From NCBI GenBank assembly GCA_035048815.1, contig JAUCBN010000035.1, positions 10,676,501 through 10,740,500 of the forward strand: a stretch of 64,000 bases of DNA, read 5' to 3'. Numbering within the stretch: position 1 is the stretch's first letter; each line of letters begins with the position of its first letter. The DNA comes from Abelmoschus esculentus. Lineage: Eukaryota > Streptophyta > Magnoliopsida > Malvales > Malvaceae. This document shows positions 23,263-34,639 of this stretch, piece by piece. The position numbers and the translations under genes are program-made. The notes beneath the pieces were generated by a model. It searched no databases. It was not told the DNA's origin and was given only the letters and a program-made list of their open reading frames with translations.

Positions 23263-23785
23263 TGTTCGGAAAACCGGGTTATTTCCCACACGAACGTAGC
23301 TTCAAATCTGCATTGAAATGTCAAGATTGAAAACACCAAAGTTTACACAGCGGACAAACCCCTCAAACTATTGAATATTGTAATCTAATGAAAAACCCCA
23401 ATAAGCAACCAAAATAAATAATAGAGAGAACATAGAGAATTTACGAGGTTCGACAAATGTCTATTCCTCGGGCACCACTAGCTAATAATAACTTCACTAT
23501 TACAAAAATGGTACAAACGAATGCAATTTCTAAGAATTCTCAAATACAACAAATGAGAGAAGAAATAACCAATCGAGAGAGATGGTTAGGATTTTTTGAG
23601 ATAATTTCAAATGAAAAAGGTTAGTCCTATTTATAGTTGAGCTCCAAGGGCTAAACATATAAATAGCCTAATATTTAAGGACCCCAAAACAATTTTCCCA
23701 TACACCATTTAATATCCAATTAAATGGGTATATTAAAGTTAATTGAATGGCCATAAAACTCTTACGTTTCAAGTCATATGTAACA
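23263..23785 (-). repeat. 3' LTR of the Tork-like copia
   Basis: It is 523 bp, the same length as the 5' LTR. Shared blocks include gtagcttcaaatctg, tgaaatgtcaagattgaaaa, aatgagagaagaaa and ccatttaatatccaattaaa. Differences are scattered single bases. Confidence 0.92.
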
Positions 23786-24827
23786 AATCTCCAGCTTGGC
23801 TTGAAATTCACAAAGCTTCTTAAGTCTTCTTCAACTTCCCAAAATAAAGTTATCTTTTGCAGTGCCTCCAAATGCGCTCACGAGTGTCATATACCCGAAG
23901 GTGCTCAAAATCGCAGGATATTAATCAAGTTCAAACAATGACTGAACTTGATCGTTGTTACCACCTTGGTCAACATATCTGTAGGATTTTCTGCTGTTAC
24001 AATCTTCTGAAGTAGAATCTTTCCTTCTTCAAAGATCTCCCGTACAAAGTGATACCTCACGTCGATGTGCTTAGTCCTTGAATGATAGACTTGATTTTTT
24101 GCTAAATAGATAGCATTCTGACTTTCACAATAGAGACTAATGTGACTTTGAACAACTCCTAAGTCTTCCAACAATCCCTTAAGCCAAATCGCTTCTTTAA
24201 CAGCCTCTGAAACTGCCATATAATCTGCCTCTGTAGTAGACAAAGCCACCGTAGACTGTAAAGTAGACCTCCAACTCACTGGCAAGTTTACTAGAGTAAA
24301 CAAATATCTAGTAGTTGATCGACGCTTATCTAAATCACCAACATAGTTGGAATCAACATATCCAACCACAATCTGACCAAGTTCTTCATCCTGCTCAAAC
24401 ACTAAACCAACATCTACGGTTTGTTAGAAATACTGTAGAATCCATTTCACAGCTTGTCAATATCCTTTTCTAGGATACACCATCGCATACACCAAGCTCC
24501 CTACTGCATTAGCATATGGAACTTTTGTCATATATTCCCGCTCTTCATTAGTTTTAGGAGATAACTGAGAACTAAGTTTCAAATGAGAAGCGAGTGGGGT
24601 ACTTACATATTTTGTATTATCATTCATACCAAAACATTGTAATACCTTTTTCAAATATTGCTTCTGAGTTAAACAAAGCTTGCCTCTCCGTCTGTCTCTA
24701 CTTATGTCCATACCGAGAATCTTCTTGGCCTCACCAAGATCTTTCATCTCAAACTCTTGATTCAACTGAGCCTTCAATCTGTCAATCTCTTGTTGACTCT
24801 TTGAAGCGATTAGCATGTCATCAATAT

Positions 24828-27017
24828 TGTAACACCCGACCCGGATGTCACAATGGGCCTCCGGTCCAAAACCCATATTTCAAAATTTCCTTTTAAAAGC
24901 CCAATAATAAAAACCACGTAAAGTTCAAAACCAAATTCATAGTCCATTTAAATTAAAACAAACCCAAAATAATTCAAGGTAAATCAGAGCTCCAAAATAA
25001 ATTACAGACTGTTTTAAAAACATTCGACCCAAATAAAATAACAGAGTTACAATACATATAGGGTTCGACATAGTACTAAGCCCACTACATCTAATAATTG
25101 TACTCTGACAATACGGTCGATGCTGAAAGTCCGAACCTTGATGGTGCTCCACGAGTTCCACTCCACCTAAACTACGCACGAAAAAAGATTCCGAACGCTG
25201 AGCCACACAAGCTCAGTAGATACGCCAAACTCGGCCAACATCATACATATCAAAGCAGTAAAGCATGGCATATAAATCACATGTATGGTATGAAGGTCTA
25301 GCATGCTTGCCTATTACATGGCATAAATGAATGTATACTATCGCACACAGCATATACAATCATATAAATCAACACACAAGAGTGAGGCCCGCGTCCACAC
25401 AGCATCAGGATCCTACACTCAGGATTGAGGCCGCCCTCAAATCCTATGCCCGGAATGTTACATAGGACATCTTCGAACGAGGCCGCCCAACATTCAGAAA
25501 AGGGTGGAGGCCGCCCAACCAACCCTATGCTCGGAATGTTATATCGAACATCTTCGAGTGAGGCCATCCAACACTCGGAATAAAAGTCTTCAATCATCAC
25601 CCGGCATGTTACATCGGATGGCCTTCAACGTGTTGCAACACTTATGGATATCCGGATTCCAACATACAAAGACTCGACCACACAAACGATCCACCTAGGA
25701 GCTCATCACAACAAGATATATTAAAGTCTTATCTTAATTAGTCTTTCGGAGTTATAACCTGAACTTAGTTCGACAATTCATTTTATAGCTTTTAGATTTA
25801 AGTATTTATTTATTAAGACCACCGAAGCCTTAAATTCTATCCAACATAGCCAAAACACACAGGGGTATCGATACCAGTATCGATACCACTTGCCCAAAGT
25901 CAAAGTCAACAGAAGAAGGGAGGACTGTTTTGATACGGGTATCGATACCAAAAAGTTTTTGGAACCCTCGGTATCGAAGTATGGTTCGATACCGTTGACC
26001 AACTTCAAAAGTCAACAGAAAGGGGAAGACCCGTATCGAAACATGGTTCGATACCAAAAAGTTTCTGGAACCTTCGGTATCAAAGCATGGTTCGATTCTC
26101 CTGGACAACAAGCCAAAATATACTCATGGGTATCGATACCGGTAGCCCGAGTATCGATACCCCCTGCATTAAGGACGGTTTTACACTTAGAAATTCTAGA
26201 TTTTCAACCCCAAACTTAATCTAATCGATCCTAAAGTGTTCTTACTCAATATTGGTGATGTTTAGAGTATTTTAACACTAGTTTCTAACCCTTAATCACA
26301 TTAATACGGATTACACCATTAACACATACCAAGCTCCAACCAAGCACACACATGCACCAAATCTATATGAATGCCTCTACCATGATATGCAAAATAATCA
26401 GAAGAGTTGGGAGTACCAACCTCTTAGCAAAACAGTAGCAAAACGTCCTCTAACCACACTTCAAGCTTTCTCCTTTCCACTCCTATCGGAAGAAGCTCCA
26501 ACCTCCTTCTCTACAAGAAGAGTTAAAACCATCCATTAGACTAAGCTTAGGAAGGTTTCTAAAGCTGAAAACTTGCTCAAAACGAAGAAAGAACTCCTCG
26601 AAATCCAAAACTCGGATTGAACCTTAAACCCTCATTAAAACCTCACCTTCACCAAAACTATCAATTCTTACCTTTTTAAAAGATCCTTGACACCCCACAA
26701 AACTTCCTCTAACACCAAAACGAGATTACAACACTAAACTTGAAAGATCTTACCTTTACACTCCCTTTTTTCTTGCTTCAAAGGTAGTGGAGGATGAAGA
26801 AAAGAGAGAAGAGAATGAAGTCATTCTCTGCAGAGAATTAAAGACCCCTCCTCCCTCTTGTCTTCACTTTAGACATTTACAAAAATGCCCCATCTACAAC
26901 CAAGCCCAATAAGCCTATGGCCTAACAAGGCCTAAACCAAACAAACCCGAGCCTAAACCCAAGGCCCAACGCAACGGGTTAACCCGACACACTAATCCGA
27001 GAATTCAGGTCGTTACA
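24828..27017. mobile_element. Solo LTR of a gypsy (Tekay-type) family, 2190 bp, inside the copia RT
   Basis: It starts TGTAACACCCGACCCGG and ends ...TTCAGGTCGTTACA. The flanks are aatat (24823-24827) and actat (27018-27022), one mismatch. The body holds degenerate tandem units around gaggccgccc and the cggaatgttacat block (about 25380-25640) and a run of gtatcgatacc palindromes (25860-26165). No gag-pol. It splits codons for the RT active site. Confidence 0.82.
25385..25640. repeat. Degenerate tandem units in the gypsy solo LTR
   Basis: Units contain, in order, gaggccgccc/gaggccatcc, an aacaytcggaa or aacattcag element, ccctatgcycggaatgttay, atnggacatcttcga or its equivalent. About three units occur with unequal spacing. 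Confidence 0.65.
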
Positions 27018-27938
27018 ACTATACAAGAGAAGATAAATGAAAGAACTATCTTGTAGCTTTCGTAAATACACACAATATTCGTATTTGCTTCTTGTGTACC
27101 TTTGCCTCATCATGAAACTATCAAATCGCTTGTATCACTGCCTCGGAGATTGCTTTAATCCATAAAGCGATTTGTTCAACTTGCAAACCCATTTCTCACC
27201 ACCAGCATCCTTGTATTCTTCTAGCTGAGTCATATAGATCTCCTCTTCTAAATCACCATGCAAGAAAGCCATCTTTACATTGAGTTGAGCTAGCTCCAAA
27301 TTCCGCTGTGCTACCAAGGCCAACAATATTCTAATAGAGGAATGCTTCACAACAGGGAAAATACTTTATTATAGTCATTTCCTTCCTTCTGAGCGTAGCC
27401 TTTAGCTACCAATCTTGCATTGTAGCGAACATCTTTCTTGCTAGGAGATCCATCTTTCTTTGCAAATACCCACTTGCATCCAATTGCCCTTTTACCTTTC
27501 GGTAAATACGTCAAATCCCAGGTGTTGTTTTTCTGGAGAGATTGCATTTCTTCATCCATAGTAATTTTCACTTATCACTTTCTAAGCTTTGCATTGATTC
27601 TTGATAAGTGACCGGGATACCATCATCAACAACTGGAAGGGCATAAGCCACCATATCTGTAAATCGAGCAGGTCTACGAATTTCTCTCCTTGGCCTTCTT
27701 ACTGCAAGTGGTTCTGGTGTCTTCAATGGTTTTTGGGTTTGAACATCATCATCTTCTGATTCTTCTATTGGAGTTAGAGAATCAGTTACATCAATTACTG
27801 AGCTAATCACCGTCCGTTGAAGCTCTATCTGTTTTGGAATACACTCCACCTATTGTGGAGTACTACTCGTCTGAACATCTCCATTTGTTACCTTCTTCAA
27901 CTTGACAGATTCATTAAAGGTAACATCTCTGCTACAAA

Positions 27939-28934
27939 TTATCTTTTTGTCTCTAAGCACCAAAGATGAAATTCCTTCACTCCATGGGTGATTCCCATAA
28001 AGAGAACCTTCTTTGCTCTAGGATCAAGCTTTGACTCATTCACATGATAGTATGCAGTGGATCCAAATACATGTAAGGAATCATAATCTGTAGCAGATTT
28101 TTTAGACCATACCTCCAATGGTGTTTTTCCTTCAATCACTGATGACGATAGACGATTGATGAGATGACTAGTATATGTCACAGCCTCAGCCCAAAATGGT
28201 TTATCCAACCCATCAGTGAACAACATACATCGAACTTTCACAAGTAACGTTCGATTCATACGCTCTGCCACCCCATTCTATTATGGTGTATGTCTAACAA
28301 TGAAGTGTCACACAATACCATACTCTTGGCAAACTTCAAAAAGCGGATCACTTCTATATTCCCCTCTATTGTCTGTCCTAAGCCGTTTAATCTTCTTGCT
28401 AGTCTGGTTCTCAATCCTATTTTTCCACTTTAGGAAAACTTTGAGCACTTCATCTTTAGACTTCATTGTATACAGTCAAACTCTTCTGAAAAAGTCATCA
28501 ACAAAAGTTATAAAATAATGTTTTCTTCCCAACGATGTTGTTTTGGAAGGAACCCACACATCTGAGTGAACATAATCCAAAATACCTTTCGTATTATGGA
28601 TAGAGGTGCCGAATTTCACTCTCTTTTGCTTTCTCATAATACAATGCTCACAAAAGTTTAACTTGCAAGCTTTTGCACCTTTCAAAAATCCTTGCTTTGC
28701 TAGAATTTGTAAGGATTTCTCACCAGCGTGTCCCAACCGCATATGCCATAACATGGTTAAATCCAATTTGTCTCCCTCGGAAGCTACTGCTCCTGCTCCA
28801 ATAATTGTATTATCTTGGTAATAATACAAGTTATTTTTTCTGATGTCCTTCATTATCACCAATGCACCAGATATAACTTTTAAAATTCCATCTCTCATAG
28901 TAACAACTAAGCCTTTAGATTCCAAGGCTCCCAA
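27939..28934 (-). pseudogene. Tork-like integrase
   Basis: 28934-28476 carries the GAG-pre-integrase zinc-binding module (WHMRLGHAGEKSL, CEHCIMRKQKRVKF) and the catalytic-core start (LDYVHSDVWVP, ITFVDDFFRRV). A stop follows where YSRKVW is usual. 28470-28272, in shifted frames, covers the second catalytic part; 28271-27939 has AERMNRTLL, PFWAEAV, NRLSSS and HVFGSTAYYHV, the conserved C-terminal half. A GVAERMNR-adjacent stop and one frame change inactivate it. Confidence 0.88.
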
Positions 28935-29099
28935 CGAGATAAGATTCTTCTTTAAACTGGGAACATATCAAACATCAATCAAAACTCTAGTTGATCCATC
29001 TTAATTCTTCAAACGAATTGAACTTATCCCAACAGTTTTACAGGCATTGTCATTGCCCATATAAACAACTCCTCCATTTGGTTCTGCTAAATCAGAGAA

Positions 29100-29351
29100 C
29101 TACTCCCGGTTAGGGGACATATGATAGGTGCAACCCGAATCCAATATCCACTCATCTGAATGGAAAGTTGATTGTGAAGCAACTAGTGATATTTTAGAGT
29201 CACTAGTATCATGCTCTGAAACACATGCATCTGGAGTAACTTTTCTTTTTCTCTTTAGCTTCGGACAATCTTGATTCCAATGGCCTTTCTCACGACAAAA
29301 GGCACATTCATCTTTCTCAAGTCTGGACTTCACTTTGATCTCCCTCTCCAC
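29100..29351 (-). pseudogene. Tork-like zinc knuckle and protease
   Basis: The zinc knuckle reads CAFCREKGHWNQDC (CX2CX4HX4C). The aspartic protease active site is WILDSGCTYHMSPNRE; the stop directly after NRE replaces the usual WF. The break falls in the conserved region following the active site. Confidence 0.88.
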
Positions 29352-29405
29352 TTTGATCTTTGGCTTTTTGAGCGACCTATTGCCACTATGGCCTCCGCTG
29401 TATTA

Positions 29406-30053
29406 TTATTTTTCTCTATCTTGATTTTTTTTTCTGAGCTCATAACTATACAAAGCAACAGTTACATCTTTAAAGGACACCTCTTCCTTTCCATGAAGTA
29501 ACATTGTTTCAAGGTGCTCAAATTCATATGGAAGTGATGACAACAACATTAAAGTCAAATCCTCATCTTTGAAAGTTTCATCTATGACCAATAAGTCTGA
29601 CACTAACTCATTAAAGGTAGTGATATGTTCATTCATATTGGTGCCTAGTTGATAATCAAAACGAAACAATCTTTTCTTCATGTAGAGACGATTCTGAGAG
29701 CTTTTCTTTAGGAACTTTTCCTCCAGTGTTTTCCACAGCTTGCATGCAGAACTCTCATTCTTATAGACATACTTCTACTCCCTGGAAAGACAAGATCGAA
29801 TCGTACCACACGCCATACGATTGATTATTTTCCAATCATTCTCCATCATATCTTCGGGGTTTTCTTCTTCAATGGCAACATCCAAACCTTGTTGGAATAA
29901 AGCATCTAGCATTTCACCTTTCCACATGCCAAAATGACCGGATCCATCGAATAACTCCACTGAGAAGCTTGTATTTGACATTATTCTACTTACCGGTACA
30001 GTAAAAGAGCTTGATACTCTATCTGACCCGTCTTTTGCCATAACAACAAACAA
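29406..30053 (-). pseudogene. Tork-like gag
   Basis: The start lies at 30053, or more probably at the internal MAKDG. The first segment contains FDGSGHFGMWKGEMLDAL and NDWKIINRMACGTIRSCLS, and ends at a TAG (29775). The second segment (29681-29406) contains RLFRFDYQLGTNMNEHI, FNELVSDLL and LLSSLPYEFEHLETMLL. Both match UBN2/retrotran_gag of copia elements. The TAG and a break near 29690 inactivate it. Confidence 0.88.
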
Positions 30054-30233
30054 TATTCAATAACAAGAACAGGATACTGAGAACACTACACCAGGTAAGT
30101 TCCCAGGAAAGAGAGCTGGATCACACGAATCACTTAAATACCAAATCTTTCCTAGACAGAACTTTCCTAGACATACAATGTCATAATATCACAATTCTTT
30201 GCAGCAACTGAGCAACTGAATTAACCTTCATCG

Positions 30234-30248
30234 AAGCTCTGATACCAA
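30234..30248 (-). other. Primer-binding site of the Tork-like copia
   Basis: The minus strand reads TTGGTATCAGAGCTT, the initiator-Met tRNA type typical of plant copia elements, one or two bases inside the 5' LTR. Confidence 0.88.
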
Positions 30249-30249
30249 T

Positions 30250-30772
30250 TGTTTGGGAAATCGGGTTATTTCCCACACAAACGTAGCTTCAAATCTGAGT
30301 TGAAATGTCAAGATTGAAAACACCAAAGTTTGCACAGCGGACAAACCCATCAAACTATTGAATATTGTAATCTAATGAAAAACCCCAATAAGCAACCAAA
30401 ATAAATAATGGAGAGAACACAAAGAATTTACGAGGTTCGAGAAATGTCTACTCCTCGGGCACCACCACCGGATGATAACTTTACTATTACCAAAATGGTA
30501 CAAATAAATGGAATTTCTAAGAATTCCCAAATACAACAAATGAGAGAAGAAAGAACCAATCGAGAGAAATGGTTAGGACTTTTTGGGATGATTTCAAATG
30601 AAAAAGGTTAGGCCTATTTATAGTTGAGCTCCAAGGGCTAAACATGTAAATAGCCTAATATTTAAGGACCCAAAAACAATTTTCCCATACACCATTTAAT
30701 ATCCAATTAAATGGGTATATTAAAGTGAATTGAATGGCTATGAAACTCTTACGTTTCAAGCCATATGTAACA
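30250..30772 (-). repeat. 5' LTR of the Tork-like copia
   Basis: It begins (plus strand) TGTTTGGGAAATCGGG directly after the primer-binding site and ends CATATGTAACA. On the minus strand it is the promoter-bearing 5' LTR. Confidence 0.92.
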
Positions 30773-32000
30773 TATATAATCCCTTAATTTTGACTTGAGG
30801 TATACGGTAGGTTAAAATCATAATTTTAAAACTTTAACGTAATGTAAATGTATGAAGTAATAAAAATTTGTAAACCGAGTATTAAGTAAATAATTTAAAA
30901 GTATTTATTCTGATTAAAAATATAAAAAATTAGATAAAATAGTTTTATGCATGAAGTTTAAAACATCTTAAATCCCTCATAATCCCAAAATAACTGAAAA
31001 AATGTTTGTAAATAATTGTACTGAAAAAATAAAATGTTTTCCGATAGAGATCTCCAACTACTAACTCGTAAGTCCAGATATCTGAAAAAATAAATTAAAA
31101 GAATGAGCTACAAAGTCAGTGTGTCTCTAAAGTGCAGTCAAACATCACAAAATCACTCAATTCACAATCACAATTATAGCCTAACTTTTTATGGTAAAAA
31201 ACACAATAATATTGAATAAAATGTCACAGATAATGCAATCCCATACTCCAAACGCCAAATATAGTGGTGGCTAAACCAACCAATCGTTGTGGAGATAGTT
31301 CCCCAAAACCCCTCACCCCTTATTTTACCAAAACGTTGTGTGGTAAAACCATCTTCCTCCGTACAAATCCACCCCATGCACATACTATGCAACCAATGTC
31401 ATGATCTCAAATGTCTCATCACACACAATCGTATAAAATACAAAACATACAGTCCAGATAATCTGATCACAGTATCACAACATCTCAAGATCACGGTATC
31501 ACGATCAATAATTAATCACAGAACATAAATAATTTAGCACAGAAAATGAACACACATTTATATTCATTTAATAATAGCACATGAAAATACACATATTTAA
31601 CACAAGAAAAGAACACACATTTAGCACAAGAAGAAAACACATATTTAAATTTATTTGACAATAGCATAGAAAGAAACACATATTTAACACAAGAATAGAT
31701 AGGTTGAACCTAAGAAGTTAGCATTAAAAACTTTACCTTCAAAACCAATTTAATTTATTTTATTTCATAATATTTGTAAAGAATATTTAAATACTTAACA
31801 ATTCGTCACAACCAAAAGTTTAAATTATAAGTAAAAATTGATAACTTGAAAAGAGTTAAAATTTCAAAAAAATACATTATATCAAAAACTTATTAAAAAT
31901 AATATTATAGTTTGATGGTTCAAATAAAATATCTGAATGTAAGAAAACTATTTATATATCCTGAAATAACCATAATTCTCAAATGCATCAAAGTTTCTAA

Positions 32001-32044
<44 letters not shown>

Positions 32045-32054
32045 TGATGATGAT
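32001..32054. repeat. (AAT)n / (GAT)n microsatellite
   Basis: An uninterrupted aat run is followed by four gat units; it lies within the gypsy solo LTR. Confidence 0.95.
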
Positions 32055-33057
32055 TTGAATAACTAAAAGTTAGTTTTATATTAAATAGTAAAATAATCAA
32101 ATAGAATATAAAATATTTTTAAGGTATCGCATTGCTTAAAGCCCAAAGATTTGCAAGCGAAAACTAAGATGAAGTAACATAAATTACTGAAAATCACAAT
32201 AAGTAAATATAACATAGAAAAATATATTTTTTTAGAAAAACAAATATAACACCAGTAAGAGAATACACCTTAGCCAAAGCGATTAAAATTACTGAATAAC
32301 GTGGTTTTAAAATCGAACAGAAAAAGAGTGAGAACAGAGACTTTAGAGATTCTTGATAGAGAAAAACAATTTATGGTTTTCTCTTAGATCATACTATGTA
32401 TTTATATGGGAAAAAGTAAATAATTCCAATTAGAATTAAAATTCTATTAAATCACATTATGAATATAACAAATATATAAAAATAAGATTGTATAGTTTTA
32501 GAAGGAATTATTTTCTTTATATAATATATAATATAAAATAAAGTGTTTTGATAAAACAATAATTAGAACAAAATAATACTTTTAATAAAAAGATTAATCA
32601 TAGAAATTTTTTTAATAATAATAAAAAAAATAATTAATCTCAATAAAAATAGAATTCAATTTAAAAGCAAATTAGTTATCCAAAAGTCATCAAATTTCAA
32701 AATATCAATTTAATTTTTAATCTTTAAATTCACATTTAAAACTTTCAAAACTTTATAATCTTATTTCAAAAACATATCCTTAAATTTAGAAAATTAATTC
32801 AAAATATCAAAAAAAAATTAGGGTTTCAGAATTTAGGAATCTTAAAATTAAGATTTTTAATTAGAGATTTTAAAAATAGGGATAATTTTTTGGGTATTAC
32901 ATTCTGTGAGATCAACAAAATAAGATTTTAGCAGATAATTGGTAGCTTTCATGACCCCTTTAAATAGGTAAAATTTTGTTTAAACCCTCTAAAACTTGAT
33001 TATAAATTACTATAGTAGAATTACATTTTAACTCTTAAAATAATAAAATTATACTTT

Positions 33058-33295
33058 TGTTATGAATATATTTATTCATGGTGGATATCCATATATTAAG
33101 TTAAAGTTTAATGGGCTATATTATTAGGGTTTAATACCTATCGAAATTAGGGTTTTTATCTTGTACCTATAAATATAAACTTTTGGACAAAGCATTGTAC
33201 ACAACCCCACTTTAAAAATATAATACAAATCTCTCTCTTTTGTCTCTCATCTTTGTTCTTCTACTTTGTTATTATATTTTACTTTATTCACAACA
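33058..33295 (+). repeat. 5' LTR of the 238-bp-LTR copia
   Basis: It contains a TATA-like tataaatataaac at about 33170 and a pyrimidine-rich downstream part (ctctctcttttgtctctcat), consistent with promoter then R region. It differs from the 3' LTR by scattered substitutions. Confidence 0.92.
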
Positions 33296-34079
33296 CGTAA
33301 TCAGCACGAGACTCTAACCAACGGAGGTTTCTATCGTTAGAATCTTGAAAGAGTTATTGAAAAGAATTTGTTACTAGCATAAATCAATGATAAGTTCTTC
33401 TCCCTCAATTATATTTTAATTATCGGTTATTTTTCTCTCTTGACCTTTGATTTGATTTTTAATTTATTAAAAATCTTTTGTTATTTGATGTTTATTTAGC
33501 GATAAAGTGACTCAATTACCGTGGTTCTTGTCGACAATTACCGAAAAAGATTTTAACACAATATTGGTAACTAAATCCACCATATATTCAAGTTAGTGGA
33601 AAGTCCGGTGGGTTTTATTTATTTAATTTGAGATTTTTTTATCTTTATTTATAACCAATATTTGTTTATTTTATTATGAAGATGAAAGTTTAAGTTTTAA
33701 TCATGTTCTAATATTACATGATATTAGAACAAATATTAAACCTTTAATTAATTAATATATTCTTTATTATGTTGGTTTAATCCGAGTATATTTACTGGAC
33801 ATTCCGTTCTATGAGGCTACTTGTCTCAAAAGAGGTTCTTTTTAAAGGACCGTGTGGATTGATTTAACAACGCCATGTATAAGGATTAAAGTTTTGTTCA
33901 TTGTATATATTGTATATATATTGGTTGATCAATTACTATTTAATAGTATGAATATTATAAAGTTTATATTTGCTTGAAAGCAATACTATTTTTATGTCGA
34001 AAAACTTGACTATAATCTTCTCTCAAGTTCAAGTTACGAAAATCGTCTTGATCAAAGAATTTTTATGAGAGGTATTTTC

Positions 34080-34330
34080 TGAAGTGAATACATGCATGAT
34101 GTTTATTTCATGCAATTATTGAATTTATGACATTCCTTAAAGTGAATGCAAGCATGATGATTATTGGATTTATGACATTCCTTGAAGTGAATGCAAGCAT
34201 GATGATTATTCCATGCGGTTATTTGATTTATATCATTCCCTGAAGTGAATGCAAGCGTGATGTTTATTCTATGTTGTTATTGAATTTGTTCTGTTCCTTA
34301 AAGTGAATGCAAACGTGATAATTCACTATA
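34080..34330 (+). repeat. Short tandem array with gaagtgaatgcaagc core
   Basis: gaagtgaat or aaagtgaat copies begin at 34081, 34139, 34184, 34242 and 34300 (spacing 58, 45, 58, 58), each followed by rcatgatg or rcgtgat. Related single cores recur near 34474, 35226 and 35268. The array lies in the gag part of the copia. Confidence 0.85.
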
Positions 34331-34639
34331 TGATTAGTGAATAAAACTCAATTATGTACCAGAGTATCACTAATGAGGATATGTTAGAAAAATATACTCT
34401 ACTTTTCACAAATTAATGTTGTCTTACAGACACAATATCATAAAAAAGTTTTAAATACCTATTAGTCTCCTGTCCATTCCTGAAGTGAATGTGATATTTA
34501 TAGCAGAATGAATAAAAGTCACATTAATAATTATGGTTGCGATTGAGGTTATAAAATAAACATGAATAAGATGATTCTTTTGAGAATGTTTATATCCACA
34601 AGAAGTGGAATTATAAGAATGACAAGAATGGTAGAGATC

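Larger units (their letters stand above)
23905..27849 (-). pseudogene. Tork-like reverse transcriptase and RNase H, split by a solo LTR
   Basis: 27849-27568 is the variable linker ending in the RP-R-I--P-RF motif. 27571-27347 is the RT start (NNTWDLTYLPKGKRAIGCKW, YNARLVAKGYAQKEG). 27350-27135 contains LAQLNVKMAFLHGDLEEEIY and NKSLYGLKQSPRQ. The solo LTR 24828-27017 sits at the YVDD active-site codons; DDMLIASKSQ resumes at 24827 and continues through KDLGEAKKILGMDI. RNase H (24402-23905) has GYVDSNYVGD, STTEADYMA, CESQNAIYLAKN and RTKHIDVRYHFVR; CES replaces the usual CDS. Several stops add to the insertion. Confidence 0.9.
23263..30772 (-). mobile_element. Tork-like Ty1/copia retrotransposon, interrupted and decayed
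   Basis: LTRs of exactly 523 bp lie at 23263-23785 (3') and 30250-30772 (5'); both start TGTTYGG and end CATATGTAACA. The TSD is tatgt / tatat (one mismatch). The primer-binding site is on the minus strand at 30248-30236. Minus-strand order is gag, zinc knuckle, protease, integrase, RT, RNase H, the standard copia order. A gypsy solo LTR (24828-27017) splits the RT. Stops and frameshifts occur in gag, integrase and RT. Domain motifs are of the Tork/TNT1 type; the lineage is from memory of consensus motifs. Confidence 0.9.
23260..32901 (-). mobile_element. Gypsy solo LTR (about 2127 bp) split by a Tork-like copia next to its third base
   Basis: Removing the copia (23263-30772) and one target copy joins ...ttcta|TGT to AATCCCTTAATTTTGACTTG, giving an LTR with a TG start at 23260 and an end ...GGGTATTACA at 32901. 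The flanks are ttcta (23255-23259) and ttctg (32902-32906), a 5-bp TSD with one mismatch. The start resembles the Tekay-like LTR end at 12238 (cttgag-catanggtaggtt). Orientation minus is inferred from TGTAATACCC at the other end. The body 30778-32901 is AT-rich with ccagatatctgaaaaaataa and a microsatellite but no gene. Confidence 0.75.

Noticed and set aside
31999..32060. Trinucleotide run as coding poly-Asn/poly-Asp
   Set aside because: No flanking open frame; it lies in LTR sequence.
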